A DNA stretch of 64,000 bases from Adiantum capillus-veneris (GCA_014529385.2 CM043955.1:153729640-153793639), one strand, 5' to 3'. Positions 21,671-33,465 are shown, counted from the stretch's first letter. The notes: generated by a model not told the origin, from the sequence alone. A program made the numbers and translations.

Positions 21671-21690
21671 TCCTCAGTGGGGGCACCAAA
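21671..21690 (-). promoter_or_regulatory. Primer binding site of the TR-GAG-like element
   Basis: The minus strand reads TGGTGCCCCCACTGAGGA, eight bases inside the LTR edge. It shares sequence with the family C PBS at 17,010. Confidence 0.6.
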
Positions 21691-21696
21691 AGAATA

Positions 21697-23069
21697 TGAG
21701 CGGGATGGAAACACACAGAACGCCTCTATAATGATCCGACACACACTCTTGGGATGATACACACACACACACACACTATGGGGCACCACTCGGCTTACAC
21801 AACACACCTGGTCGAGACAGGGAACACACCTATGGAATGGGAGGAGAGAGACTATCCACTTGCCCACTCCACACAGAGAGACACACACACACACACACCC
21901 AGAAAACTCAGCTCAAAAGAGGAGAACTTCTGATATTTAGATACAAATGAGCTTGGGCCAACACCAATGGGGCAAATATCTCACACAATATGGGTAAAAT
22001 ATGCCAGATACAATCACAAACTGGAGCAGAAGCTTCGCTCATAGGAGAAACTTACAGAGCCAAAACAACAAAAACCCACTGAGGAATTTGGAAAAATGGA
22101 CAGTTCCATCGCGTCCAAAACGGCCTAAAACCCCAATCTACAATGTCAAAGTGCTCAAATCCGACCTCGGATGAGCAGTTTACGGCCAAAACAGGCTCCA
22201 AAATGAGCCAAAACACAGTTGCGGCTGTTCCTCCTCTTCTCTCTACGTTTTTTCTGGTCTTCTCTCTCGTTTTTCAGTTCCCACACTTAGATTTCTTACT
22301 TGGGCACCCGGGTCGGTCACTTTTTAGAATGTGTATGATATCACGTGAGTTAACCGGAGAAGATTATTAAAAGACCAAAATGTATAAAAATGTATACATA
22401 GAGAGGGGGGTGGGGGTTTTTTAAATAGGCTCACATTGTAAGTATAGTATGTATATTGGGGTATTATTAATTACCTCTTGAATGCACGTGATATAGGGGT
22501 CTTTTGATAAGTGATTGCCCCGGGCTTGGGCACCCTTGGCCTTTTAGATGACCTCAAACGGACCCTGAACAGGCCAAAAACTGACCTCGTAGTGCATAGT
22601 TGTCACCTTTTTGCATCATCTGTACACCTGGCACTCAGCTTTTTCCAATAATGCATCCCGCCACCACGTGAAGTGGCCCCAAAATATGGTCCTCATGATG
22701 ACCTTTTTGCATAATTATCACAAGAAAATATCCACATTGTTTCCGTACTCATCCATGTGTAAATATTGACCCCGTTCGGCCTCCTGATGCCACTAGATGC
22801 CATCTGACGCACCTACTTACCTCATGTCGTCGGCCTGCGGATAGCTTCCTCGAGAAGTTTTACGCACTACCAACTCCTCATTATTATAGAAAAAACATAC
22901 TAGTATTTGTGATAGTTGAAATCGATGCACTATGTGCATGCTGTCCTACCTGTACAGATGTGGGCCCCACGTAACCACCTGGCTCTAGAAAATGGGCAAT
23001 CCTTTATTCGATGCACCATGCATGTGTATGTACATATGCGCAATCCCTTGCTCCAAAAAACTCCTGACA
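21697..23069 (-). repeat. 5' LTR of the TR-GAG-like element, with MITE insertion
   Basis: Matches 17,073-18,339 once MITE copy 3 (22,307-22,524) and one 8-bp duplication are removed. It starts GTCAGGAGTTTTTTGGAGC and ends CCCGCTCA on the minus strand. Confidence 0.9.
22307..22524 (+). mobile_element. MITE copy 3 (218 bp), perfect 8-bp TSD CTTGGGCA
   Basis: The ends are CCCGGGTCGGTCAC and, inverted, CCCGGGGCAATCAC. CTTGGGCA stands at 22,299-22,306 and 22,525-22,532. The other LTR of the same element has a single CTTGGGCA (17,667-17,674) and no MITE, so the insertion and its 8-bp target duplication are demonstrated within the window. An 8-bp duplication fits hAT-like transposases among known plant superfamilies. 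Confidence 0.95.
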
Positions 23070-23081
23070 ACGTCATCAATC

Positions 23082-23327
23082 ATGGACGAATGGCTAAAAG
23101 AATTCTCTAATTGGAGAACGGAAGAAGAAGAGACTGAAGAAGCACTGACCGCCTTCATCGAGGTGCTACTACCAGGTTGTAGTGTCACCAATATCCAAGA
23201 GGTAAGCTCCCCATCTCGCATTGCTCGTGCTAATCACAAATCAAGAGCATCAAGTGGGAGGACTACGAAATGTCATCATTGTTGCCAACCAAAGCATTCT
23301 GTCAATGAGTGCCGACAGAGGAAGTGA
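23082..23327 (+). CDS. Small zinc-knuckle ORF (81 aa), unknown
   Basis: The ATG is 13 bases right of the TR-GAG LTR edge. The protein has an acidic helical start (MDEWLKEFSNWRTEEEETEE) and a CCHC knuckle CHHCCQPKHSVNEC (CX2CX4HX4C) near its basic C terminus. The first 35 residues resemble a minus-strand frame at 33,610-33,726. The sequence AGAG|GTAAGC about 40 codons in could be a splice donor, so this may be an exon rather than a short gag. It lies where the internal region of the family C element should resume after the TR-GAG insertion, which supports a gag-like role, by inference only. Confidence 0.4.
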   Translation: MDEWLKEFSNWRTEEEETEEALTAFIEVLLPGCSVTNIQEVSSPSRIARANHKSRASSGRTTKCHHCCQPKHSVNECRQRK

Positions 23328-24060
23328 AGAAAGAACGGTTAGTTTTGCTTTTAGAAACCGCAGCACTGTTACGTCAATCAAATTTTTGTAGCACCAAATG
23401 TTTTCTCTCTAATGGTCGAAGAAGAGTTGTCAACTACATCAACCACAAAGTCTAAGCCACAAAGCCTAAAGAATTTGGTGGACGCAAGTGGGACTATGCT
23501 CTCTCTAGGCCTAGAGTCAAGTGAATTGCGACCACCCAAGCGCCACCGCCGCATGCAGAATGGAAAGCCGATTGAGGTAGACTCTTCTCGCCTAGTCTGT
23601 TTTGAACCTAATGTGGAGGATTGTACGAACTTCAACAAGAGGTAGAGGCATGTAGTGAAGGTGTCACCTTGTTGGCACTTAAGATATGCAACTCTAGTAA
23701 TTAGTTCCCTACACCCGGCATGGATAATAACAATAGGCCAGAAATCTTTCCTTTCCGTTTCTTGCAACACATGCATGTAAACGTATATATTGATAGGAAG
23801 ATATTCTACCAGCAAAAGATTGTTTTCCTAATCGAAGCAAAAATGTTTGATGAAATCCTGAGATCTCCACATCCAATCATCTTATCCCTTCTTTATTATT
23901 ACCACTCTTTTGATGTAAGCATCTTTATTTTGTTCTAGCTTTGCGATCCTCTTAGCTCCTGTTTTAAATCTATCCACCCGACCCTGTAAGGAAGCCGCTA
24001 TGAGCCGCTGATGTCATTTATGATTTTAAAAAAAAGGTTTGTAATTTCCTACTCATTGAT
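23328..24060 (+). other. Unassigned stretch with one 77-codon ORF
   Basis: A plus-strand ORF at 23,412-23,645 has no recognised domain; its middle is basic (PPKRHRRMQNGK). The rest is AT-rich. I see no gene that I can support. Confidence 0.35.
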
Positions 24061-25547
24061 TTACCACCATGGCAAGTGTCTCTATTCCCACATTCAGTGA
24101 CAAGAAGGGAAGACATCACCACCGATTTTTTGGATGACTTTGACATCGCTTGTGTGGTTTCCAACAAGGATGATGACGCCTCACGGCTATGAACTTTGCC
24201 TCTACTGATGAAAGTAGAGGCCATGTCTTGGTACAATGCTTTGCTCCAAAGCTACCAAGAATGCATGGGATGCACTACGTGCTACCTTTGTGAAGAGGTT
24301 TGGTAGAGATACAACCTCAGAAAAGTTATGGCAGCTATTGACAGAGTTAAAGCAAGGAGGTCTGCTAGAGTATGCTACTTATGAATCCAAGTTTGTGGGT
24401 TTGTGGGAGAAATGAGTTGCCTCACTAAAGGAAGGTGAAGGAGTGCCTAATTTTCTGAAGAAGGACCGTTTTGCTGGCATGTGTCACCACTTAAAGAAAA
24501 GGTGAAGGGGAGATTACCTGCAACGTATGAGTTGGCAGTGGAAGTAGCCCGCCTTAAAAACAAGAAACTGCACATGCAAGCAAGAGTCAACAATTCAGAC
24601 GAGCTCAGTCCGACTAACCCCAATGACTTCAACAGCCACTCAGACCCAACCACAAGAGGCATCACAAGAGTAGCATGACCTATTTAGTCGCATCACTACT
24701 CAGCTTGAAAATTTATCCGTACATCTAGTACAACAAGGGCATGAACATATCAAAAATCTAGAGCAAGGGAGAGGACAATGAAGGAAAAACTGAGAATACC
24801 ACTGCTACAATTGCGGGGAGGACAGTCATGGCATGTATTACTGGCCTCATCCTAGAAGGAAAAACTTCAATAGAGGAGGAAGGCAGAGCGCGGCCACCGC
24901 TGCCCAGGCGTGCATCCACAACCAGTCCCACCAGTTCAAGTCCTACATCAACCAATGCAACCACCACCACAATCACCACTTACACTCATTCTATGCCCAC
25001 CACCAAATTGGCAGCCGCACTCTAAGTTTCATTGGTCTTGCAAAAGAAGTCAAGATGAAGATAACACAAGAAGGGTCAAGCAAGAATTTTGTTCAAAGGA
25101 CTGAAGCAGTGGAACTTAGAAGTTAAAGAATCAAAAGATGCTACCCCAATGAAGGAGTTAAGTCAAGAAAATTTTGTTACAAATGTTAGTACATCTCTAA
25201 CCTTGGATGAAATGGACACCAAAGCAATCAATCGACAGCATTGGGTAGTAAGGGTAAGGAAGTGTAAAGTGTTGATCAAGCCTCGTCAAAGTAAGAAGAA
25301 TGCAAAGAGCATGGGAGATAAAAGAGAAGAGGAAGATCAGCTTGCTAGCAAGGCTTTGCAAGAGATGGAAAACATATCAAGCAAAGGGGAGGGCTTTGAA
25401 AACAGAAGCCTATGCACCAGCATGGACCAAGGACAATATAGCAAGCAGAAGGCATCCTGCATCAAGGAAGTTCCACCAGAGCTCCATAACAAAGAGGTAA
25501 GTATGAATGAAGGTTTGGAGCTGTATATTGTTCCAAAGGCTTGGTAG
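24060..25547 (+). pseudogene. Decayed gag of a second gag-only element
   Basis: Frames on the plus strand give MASVSIPTFSDKKG at about 24,069, then, after shifts, MSWYNALLQSYQE, then LKEKVKGRLPATYELAVEVA and RLKNKKLHMQA (24,490-24,590). This is the Retrotrans_gag pattern found in plant gypsy relatives. A knuckle-like CYNCGEDSHGMYYW near 24,805 has Trp in place of the last Cys. A 152-codon frame at 25,089-25,547 follows with no known domain. There are many stops. Confidence 0.65.
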
Positions 25548-26507
25548 CCGAGCCATATTTTATTTTGTAGTGTCATAGACTTGGAGATGGGTAATGCATC
25601 TAGTCTACTGAAAGGTGTTATAAACTTGGAGATGGGTAATGCCTCCAGTTTATGTGAGGGTGTTCAGAGTAATTTTGATGATCAACATGTTGCCAAACTT
25701 TTAAGGATGTTCTAAACTCCTCCAAAATGCAGCATTGTGTTTGCATGGTATGCATCAGACCTATGGTTATGGTTAACCACTAGGACATATAGAGGTAAGA
25801 TCAGCATGGAGATAAAAGTTAAGGAGCCATGGATAGACAAATGGATGATAGAATGCAAGAATGAAGGCCTCATCCCCAATTTGGTGCATTTTTTTACAAA
25901 TAGTGCATCCTCTCTTTGGAGAGAAGTGAGTGGATTACTCTTGTATTTAAGCCGCACGGTATGTGGTTTACTATCAACATCAAAAAAGACAGCATATTTG
26001 AGCACACTCAAGAGGAGCATGATATACTTGCCGGCTTTTCCAATCGCGACAGTAAGAAATATTTTGAAGACAACCGGAGCTCACACACCAACAAGGAAGC
26101 CATATATGGTGGATTCTTGGCACACTCTTGGGAATCATAATTTTCAGTTCTACCTTTGCGGGAGCCAAGATGCTCATTTCTCCTCTCACTACTAGTGTTT
26201 ACAAATTTGGTCCTATCTGGCATGCAAATTTTATTGTTCAGAGACTGCAGATAATGATCCTATTCTTCACTTGGGATCCAGGAGGACACTGGCATAAATT
26301 TTTGGAAGCCAGGGGCTTCCCATTTAGTCAAACAACACTATTTCCAAGGAACATGCTATCATCCGGGCCTATTACAGATTCATGGATATCCCAGAAATCT
26401 CACCAATGGCCAACTGGAATGGCTAGTTTTGAAGGAAACTTGATATGGCTCCCACAAATCAGCTAAAGAAGAATCATAAGTAGAGCTAGAAGCATGAATT
26501 CCTCTAG
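25548..26507 (+). other. 3' internal region of the gag-only element
   Basis: Contains a short direct repeat (GACTTGGAGATGGGTAATGC at 25,579 and AACTTGGAGATGGGTAATGC at 25,622). Two frames (25,737-26,195 and 26,128-26,466) have no recognised domain. Confidence 0.4.
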
Positions 26508-26652
26508 CCAAAAGGGAGGGCTAATGCGGCCGGTTCTCGAAACCGCGGCCGCAAGAACCAACCCCAATAGGGAAGGAGCACAATATGAGAAAATGATAAA
26601 ATAAAAAATGTTTTTAGCACGCACCACTACCCTTCCATGCTTGCAGGCGGTG
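26508..26652 (+). repeat. PPT and start of a 3' LTR, truncated
   Basis: CCAAAAGGGAGGGCTAA is followed by TGCGGCCGGTTCTCGAAACC. The first bases can fold: GCGGCC-GGTT pairs with AACC-GC-GGCCGC. The segment from 26,539 repeats 14,140-14,252. It stops at about 26,652, where a family B gag begins mid-gene. Confidence 0.55.
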
Positions 26653-26656
26653 ATGC

Positions 26657-28705
26657 TTGCAGGCACCTTCTCTTACACAGATGGTTAAACCTCTAGAAGA
26701 ACCATCCACAGATGAGAAACCTAGAAGTGCTAGTTCAGGAGGATCTGTGTTGGCAGAGAAGGTTAATGAGACATTAGATGCCCTCTTGGAAGCCTATGAT
26801 GCGAGGCTCAAAAACAACCAAACCCAAGAACACAAGTGGATGACATATCCCTATGCGGAACTAGAAAAGCAAAGGTTTGAAATGTGCAAGAAAATGATTC
26901 AAACAGCCCAAGCTTTACTAGAACCACCAGTTGCAAAACCTGAGGATGTGATCCGTGTCATGACTACACAAGTAATCCCACCAAACCAGGAACTAAAAGA
27001 GCTAGATTCTAGTCATGAGCACAAACCAAACCTCAAAGACCCAGCATTAGAACCAAGGATAGTACTGAATACCGCAGATAACTCTTCCGAGGGATTTCAA
27101 CAAGCTATACCTGAGGATTGTAAAGAGATAAATGGTCTTGACGAATTGTGGAAACAAGTCAGAGAGGCCAATGAAGCCGATGACCTAAGAAGACGAGTAG
27201 ACAAGACTGGTGATGAACGAGGAGTGTTTCTACCACCAATAGAGGAATTTGAGACTGGATCTCAAATGAATCTAGACGTGCGATCGTGTTGGGGCGACAA
27301 AGGATCTGTACAATCTATGGATAGTCAACCCCATTCGCTAAGAACACTACCGTCCTACATGGGAGAGTACGAGACCAAGTCAGATGTGGTTGCAATCCCA
27401 TCAAAGAGACTGTCTCCCAACAAGGCCATCGATTCAAAGGGGCTAATAGATATTCTATCTACCCCATTCACATGTACTATAATATTAGCCGAGTTGCTCA
27501 GAATAAGACCAAACATGTGGGCTAATGTGGGTAAATGTCTAGAGAAATTTGGTGTAAAAACCCCAATGACTCAAATCGAGGAAGGCATCAAAGAGCTTGA
27601 AATGCCTCAACTAAATACTAGGCCAGTTCCATTAAACAAGGTAGGCGAGTATTACGAGGGAGAAGATGGAAACACCACCCTTCCTTTGGAATTCAATGGT
27701 GTAAAAACCATGGCAATCCTTGAGAGTGGAGCTGGTGTGGCCATTGCAACCAAAGAGGTTTGGAAAAAATGGGGAAAACCTACCTTGATATGGACACGAA
27801 TGACCCTGCAGCTTGCAGATGGACACAAGGAAAAGCCCATAGGACTGCTAGAAAAAGTACTTGTTACTTCTTGTGGCATTGAATATGAACACACTTTTTC
27901 TGTTGTTGACTTTGGCAAGAAGAACAACTATGACATCATTCTGAAAAGACCATTCATGCGGCAATTGAAAATGGTCCAAGATTGGGGTTATGACCATATA
28001 TACCTGAGACATATGGAAACCATAACAAAGGTAAACTTGAGGGACCATAGCTATAGGGATGTGACGAGAACACCGGTTGAGGAGTTTGATTCCGCCACAG
28101 TAGTAGGATCAGAACTTCCAACTTGGTTAGGTAAGCCTAAAGAACTGTGGATGTGTGGAGCTTCACAATGTGGTAGCTTGAAACGTGATGAATGTATCCT
28201 AGAGCGGGTTATAGAGGATATGGACTATATCCCAGAACCATTTCTTGAAGAAGAGTTAGAGCCTTTTGGATGGGAACACATCTTGGCTACTCTGGACGTG
28301 TGTGCCGTGGAGGATGCTCCCGCAACAAAGTTTTGTGATGAAAATGGCTATGATGTCGTTCCTTATTTTGCAGTGAGTGTAATCCAGGAAAACGAAGAGA
28401 ACCAGACATCGACAAGATCTCGACATAAGGAGCAAACAAAGAAATGTGAAGAATCAAAAGATGAAGAAGACGACGAGTTCTATGACTCTATAGAACACTT
28501 CGAGCTTCAAGAAGATCAACGACCCGGGAATCAATGTCATCGCTACACGAATAAAGTGCATCAAAAGTGGATTCCAAAGTCCTCGGTGAAGACACAGCCA
28601 CCACAAGCATCCTCATACATGGCTCCTAATAAGGAGGCAAAGACTCAGCTAGGAGGAATACGACTAGAGCAACGAGCGAACAATGCTCTAATCAATGGGC
28701 TATAA
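26657..28705 (+). pseudogene. Family B gag C-terminus and protease 1
   Basis: A 682-codon open frame. The N-terminal part (SGGSVLAEKVNETLDALLEA, then WMTYPYAELEKQRFEM) matches the gag at 62,740-63,948. The middle matches 62,318-62,671 and then LAELLRIRPNMWANVGKCLE at about 27,487-27,545. The retropepsin is at about 27,690-27,990: AILESGAG has Glu where catalytic Asp is expected (codon 27,722-27,724; sister AILDSGAG), with IILKRPFMRQLKMVQDWG as second lobe. It lacks the 729-bp insertion present in the sister, so it shows the ancestral join. The start is not native: the first codons belong to flanking DNA. Confidence 0.85.
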
Positions 28706-29711
28706 AAGTCCTCCAAGAAACTACCACCCACGAGCAAACAGACAGTAACTTTCCACTACCAGCCAAAAAATCAAGGGAAAGTACAAGAAGTCAACCTTGC
28801 TGAGGATAGTAGCGATAGTGATGAATCTTACGACATCCCCTATCATCAACTCGGGCCATCACTATCACCAACCCCTTCAGCAACAACCATGACATGCCAA
28901 AAGAACAGGACAACGAGTCAAAGCCAAAAAGCTCGACAAATCTGGATACCAAAAATCCAGATCGGCCAAAAACAGATATGGATCAAGAAGACAAAGATCT
29001 CTCATGAAAAATCACAAGATCCAACACCAAAACAAAAACAAGGAAAGCATGCACGAACGGGTAAGAATATCACAAAGTTGCAAGCTTTCACAACTCAGGT
29101 TTGGGCTCCAAAGAAGTTGATTCAAGCACAAAAAAGTCAGGAATTCATTTGGATTCCAAAACAACCACAATATCAACTTTCAAAGCTTGAATCCTGTCCC
29201 CAACCAAGCGTACAAGGGATGAAGCAAAGACCACTGTCGACTCACACAACAAAAAGGTGGATCCCAAAGAAGTCTCTTCAAACACAAACGAAGCACGGGC
29301 AAGTATGGGTTCCCAAACGAGAGCCGGCAACAAAACAGCCAATAATCGCAAAGAAATGGGTCCCAAAGAAGAACAACAAAACTGCTGTCAGTGCATCGCC
29401 GCTTGAATTCTTACAATTCTTCCTCCGATTACAATACAGTTAGAAGAGAGCAAGTCGCTTCCATCAAGCAACGATACAGGAGCTTCAAAGACTCATTGCT
29501 TAGAATAGGAAGCCTCGCCAACAAATGTCAATAAGCAAATTGCTTATACCCACATCTTGCACAACATAAATCTTTTCCATGCATTGACTGTGTATGCATA
29601 ATAGGGCTACATTACAAGGCCTGCATAGGCACAACTTTTAATTTCCCAAGCACAACACATACCCTTTGCAATACCCTGTCGTAAACGATGACTCCAAATA
29701 GGAAGGGGGGA
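26663..29711 (+). mobile_element. Gypsy family B deletion derivative (no RT/RNase H/integrase)
   Basis: The 5' end is lost inside gag. Gag C-terminus, protease 1 and the WxPK tail follow in one frame, then noncoding DNA and a polypurine tract (AGGAAGGGGGGAGG, 29,698-29,711). The homologous minus-strand element at 55,733 to >64,000 has about 3.3 kb of RT, RNase H, integrase and protease 2 between these parts. Confidence 0.8.
28706..29443 (+). pseudogene. Family B polyprotein tail with W-x-P-K repeats
   Basis: It is in the same frame as the preceding ORF, past a single TAA (28,703-28,705). Motifs KWIPK (28,568, before the stop), IWIPK, IWIKK, VWAPK, IWIPK, RWIPK, VWVPK and KWVPK recur about every 15-45 residues in a Lys/Gln/Thr-rich, poorly structured background. 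The end is TAG at 29,441-29,443. I know of no domain assignment. The motif is also present in the tails at 44,760-45,090 and 55,930-56,370. Confidence 0.75.
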
Positions 29712-31156
29712 GGCATTCTGAATGCGGACCTAACATTATGACTATTAGAGGGCAATGTTTTGTAAGATGCATTGAATTTTTGCTTTTTATTGTGATAATT
29801 TTTTGCCGAAAGTTAGAGTATATGCCCTCATAGTAGTGTTACAGAGGAGTATGGGGACAAAATCCATATATGAGCCCCTAGGGACATGTGTATAGTGTAC
29901 ATAGCATTTAGATTTCTATTTGAACGATTTTTTTTTTGTTGAGTTGTTTTAAGATTTTCTTTGTTTATTATTAAGAAAAAATAAAAAAATCCATATATTC
30001 CACATGAAGAAAAGACTGACGAGAGGCCTGAGCACTACAAAGAAATGAAGGTACAGGAAAACGATGAAACTTCACGAAGTATGTCTCAGCAGCCACTACA
30101 ACAGCCGAAGAACTTGTCACAAAGCAGTGTCAACATGCAACCGACAAGTCATACAAGTCAGAGTCGAGTAGCTACGCCACAAAATGAGTGAGGTGTTAGT
30201 CCCAAAGCTTCAAGTAATATTCTCTGTGTTCTAAGCGTCTTAGCTATTCTAGGTACTGCTCAAGCTGAAAGAGTTGAGCATATTTACGTTGTGTCGCTCA
30301 TGCTGGTATAGGTGAGCAAAAGAGTCGAAGTCTAAGTACTTAAGTATGGTGAAGTGAAGGAGAAGGTCCAAAAGACACTCACGTACTGAGCATAGTGAGA
30401 TACGAGTGGAGAAACTTCTACATCGAAAACCCTTCTTGGAAAGGTGGAAGCTATTGAGACATCTTTTGATGTCACATGTGCTACATTTATTCCTCGAAAC
30501 ACCCATCATCTCCTTCTTTCACATTGGATGCTTTTATTGACAAATTTCTCATATGCATATAGAGTGTCCCATAATTGGCACTTGCATCAGGCACTCTTTC
30601 CGTGTTTCACCCAAGCACTCACCTTTCATGAACATGTACTTCACGTTCAGCTACTCAACTCCAATAAGAGCGTATACCAAAGGCATTTTTTTCCCACCGG
30701 GTTTTTTCCCTTTGGTCATCCAGGTTTTAGACCCTAATCTAAAGACACCTATCACCATGCTCTTGTACATATTCCTTCTACATCAACAATAAGGAAATGC
30801 TACTCAAATCAATTGACAATGAATTGGAGCACCAATTTCAGATCATAGCATACTTCTCCTCAATGGCGAGTCGAAGAATGGCCTACAATGACAAAGCTGC
30901 AGACAACACTAACAACATGATTGCACAGGAACAAAGACGTCCCCAATGAAGAAGAGCAGACATAAAAGTAATAAGAGGATCTCAAAAGATGAATGGTTAT
31001 GCTGATAGATGTCCGCTCTAATGGAACATAGTTCTTGTTGTGGTTTGACAAAGATACTAGCAGTGAAACATATGAAGCCAAAACAACACCAAAGTGTTGA
31101 CCGCTGGGTCAACATCACAACATAACTCAAGAAAGCCAATCACTTAATTCTATAGA
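29712..31156. other. No gene seen
   Basis: Its first part may be a family B 3' LTR, but no partner LTR lies in the window. AT-rich to about 30,000, then unassigned. The block (C)AACATAACTCAAG at about 31,119-31,132 recurs at 31,389-31,402 just inside an LTR. Confidence 0.4.
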
Positions 31157-31384
31157 TTGTAGAAGTTGTTGGATGTGAAAGACATAAAGTTCATCATCAA
31201 TTATGATTTTCCTGAATCATGTGAAGACTATGTACATCGGATTGGACGAACAAGACAAGCGACTGCAAAGGCTATAGCCTATACTTTCTTTACAACAACA
31301 AAACGACACCAAAGACCACATCGCCATCGACAATCAGATCATGTCGGGGACGACATGAACGCGGAAGGGGGGAATGTTGACAAC
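31157..31384 (+). pseudogene. DEAD-box RNA helicase fragment (C-terminal helicase motifs V-VI)
   Basis: The frame reads [20 protein letters not shown] then [20 protein letters not shown]. This is the motif V/VI region of DBP2/DDX5-like helicases (RH20/RH30 type in plants), where HRIGRTGRA is invariant; here GRTRQA replaces GRTGRA. It is preceded by an AG that could be an intron acceptor (TTGTAG|AAGTTGTTGGATG), which suggests capture of genomic DNA rather than cDNA. The frame runs on into [13 protein letters not shown] and a PPT. Only about 45 codons of helicase remain, so it has no activity of its own. Confidence 0.75.
31339..31374 (+). promoter_or_regulatory. Hairpin plus polypurine tract
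   Basis: TCATGTC, six bases, GACATGA, then GCGGAAGGGGGGAA. The same hairpin-PPT arrangement is at 49,618-49,654 on the other strand. PPTs prime plus-strand DNA synthesis; the role of the hairpin is not known. Confidence 0.6.
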
Positions 31385-32322
31385 AACACAACATAACTCA
31401 AGTTTCGTACCAAAGTCTTATCTTTTGCGAGTTATGAAATGCTGCGGATTATGGATATAAACGTCGTTTGTAATGAGTAGTTATTCTAGTTTCAGAAGCC
31501 GGGGTGCAATGAAACTTCCAGATTGTAAATACAAAGCCATTTGACCCTTTCAACCCCATTTTTGGTTAAACCTAAGGTAGCCTTCGTATATAAGGTACCT
31601 AGGTCATTTTGTAAAAAGACTTTCTATCATAATCAAAACTTAGCGCTTCCGTCTACTGTGTGTGAGAGAGAAAGAGAGTGAGCGTGAGCTTCATCCTCTT
31701 GCTATGTCCGGCTTGCTCAACACGTTGGAGATCTGACTGCACCATTGTTGTAGGCTCGAGGAGAGCTACGCGACAACGCCAAGCATTCCACGCGAGAAGA
31801 AGCGCACACGCCGACGCATCTACGAGCTATTTGTGGCCGTAAGTGTATCAAATGATGTCTGTTTTCTGCGTGCTAGTAGTCTATAGAATCGTGGCGACAT
31901 AAGCTATGCATAGGTACTCATAAATTTCAGTTTCGGGCACTTTCAAAATTCTGTTCTGTCATCCTACGCGTTTTCCGCAGATAGGTTTTGAGTGAGGGTT
32001 TTGAGTGTAGAAGATTGGGGACAGGTGTATCCTAGTGAGGGGATGGTGTTCCTTAAGTTTCGTAAGAATCTGGCATGATTACGTGAGTTACCTTCCGTAT
32101 GTGTGTATGTGGCTAGGTGGTGTAGTTGAGAGCAATGAGGTTCTTGATTGTGGTATAGTTGGCCTTCCAGAGTGTTGTATGTGTAGGATGGTCTTAGCCT
32201 GACAAGCTTAAGAGATTTCCTCCGTGTGCCTATCGTGTCATCTGTTTCCTCGATTGACATTATGTTGATCTAGGTAGTGTTTGCATGCACTTCATGGGTG
32301 TGTGAGTCTCTCCCGTCCAACA
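31375..32322 (+). repeat. 3' LTR and following DNA (right edge not defined)
   Basis: Starts TGTTGACAACAACACAAC directly after the PPT. A TATA-like CGTATATAAGGTAC lies near 31,586 and a purine-rich (GA) tract near 31,662-31,682. No second LTR is seen, so the right edge is open. No gene lies to 32,322. Confidence 0.5.
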
Positions 32323-33131
<809 letters not shown>

Positions 33132-33465
33132 ACATTGGTAAACACTGCAATTGTCTTCTTGCCCTTAAGATTGTCTGAATGATTAGTACATTAACAAATT
33201 GTCCCAAAAGTGGGTCTACTGTGGGAGGAGTTGTTAGTTGGCCTCCTTGGTTTGTAGGTGGGGTCTCCTGCAGCTTGTATTTAGGTTCTTGCAGTTCAAT
33301 TCATGCCCCAACAATCTCCTGCAGTAAGTCCCCTTAAAAGGTTCTTCCTGGTCATCACTACTCAACTCTTCTTCTTATCTTCCCCTTGCACAGCAGACTC
33401 TCTCCTCAATCTAAACCTTGTGCCACATGAGTGTTGTGGTAATTTTGACCCTTGCCCTGACCCAC
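33132..33465. other. No gene seen
   Basis: Unassigned sequence between the family C LTR and a minus-strand frame. A 90-codon plus-strand ORF (33,303-33,575) has no recognised domain and runs across the opposing frame. Confidence 0.35.

Larger units (their letters stand above)
17073..23069 (-). mobile_element. TR-GAG-like non-autonomous LTR element (gag-pro only, 6.0 kb)
   Basis: Two LTRs (17,073-18,339 and 21,697-23,069) flank 3.36 kb holding only gag and protease on the minus strand; no RT, RNase H or integrase is seen. The PBS is next to the 5' LTR, and a purine tract (CTAGGGGATGGG on the minus strand, about 18,342-18,356) is next to the 3' LTR. AACGT occurs at 17,066-17,070 and 23,069-23,073, within a base or two of the ends, and is probably the target duplication. 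This matches the TR-GAG class known in plants. It sits between the family C LTR/PBS and a small ORF. Confidence 0.85.

Noticed and set aside
23412-23645. 77-codon ORF as a host gene
   Set aside because: No domain, no splice or promoter evidence, and retroelement DNA on both sides.
26657-26680. ATG at 26,657 as native gag start
   Set aside because: Homology with the sister gag begins inside the protein a few codons later; the first codons come from the flanking repeat.
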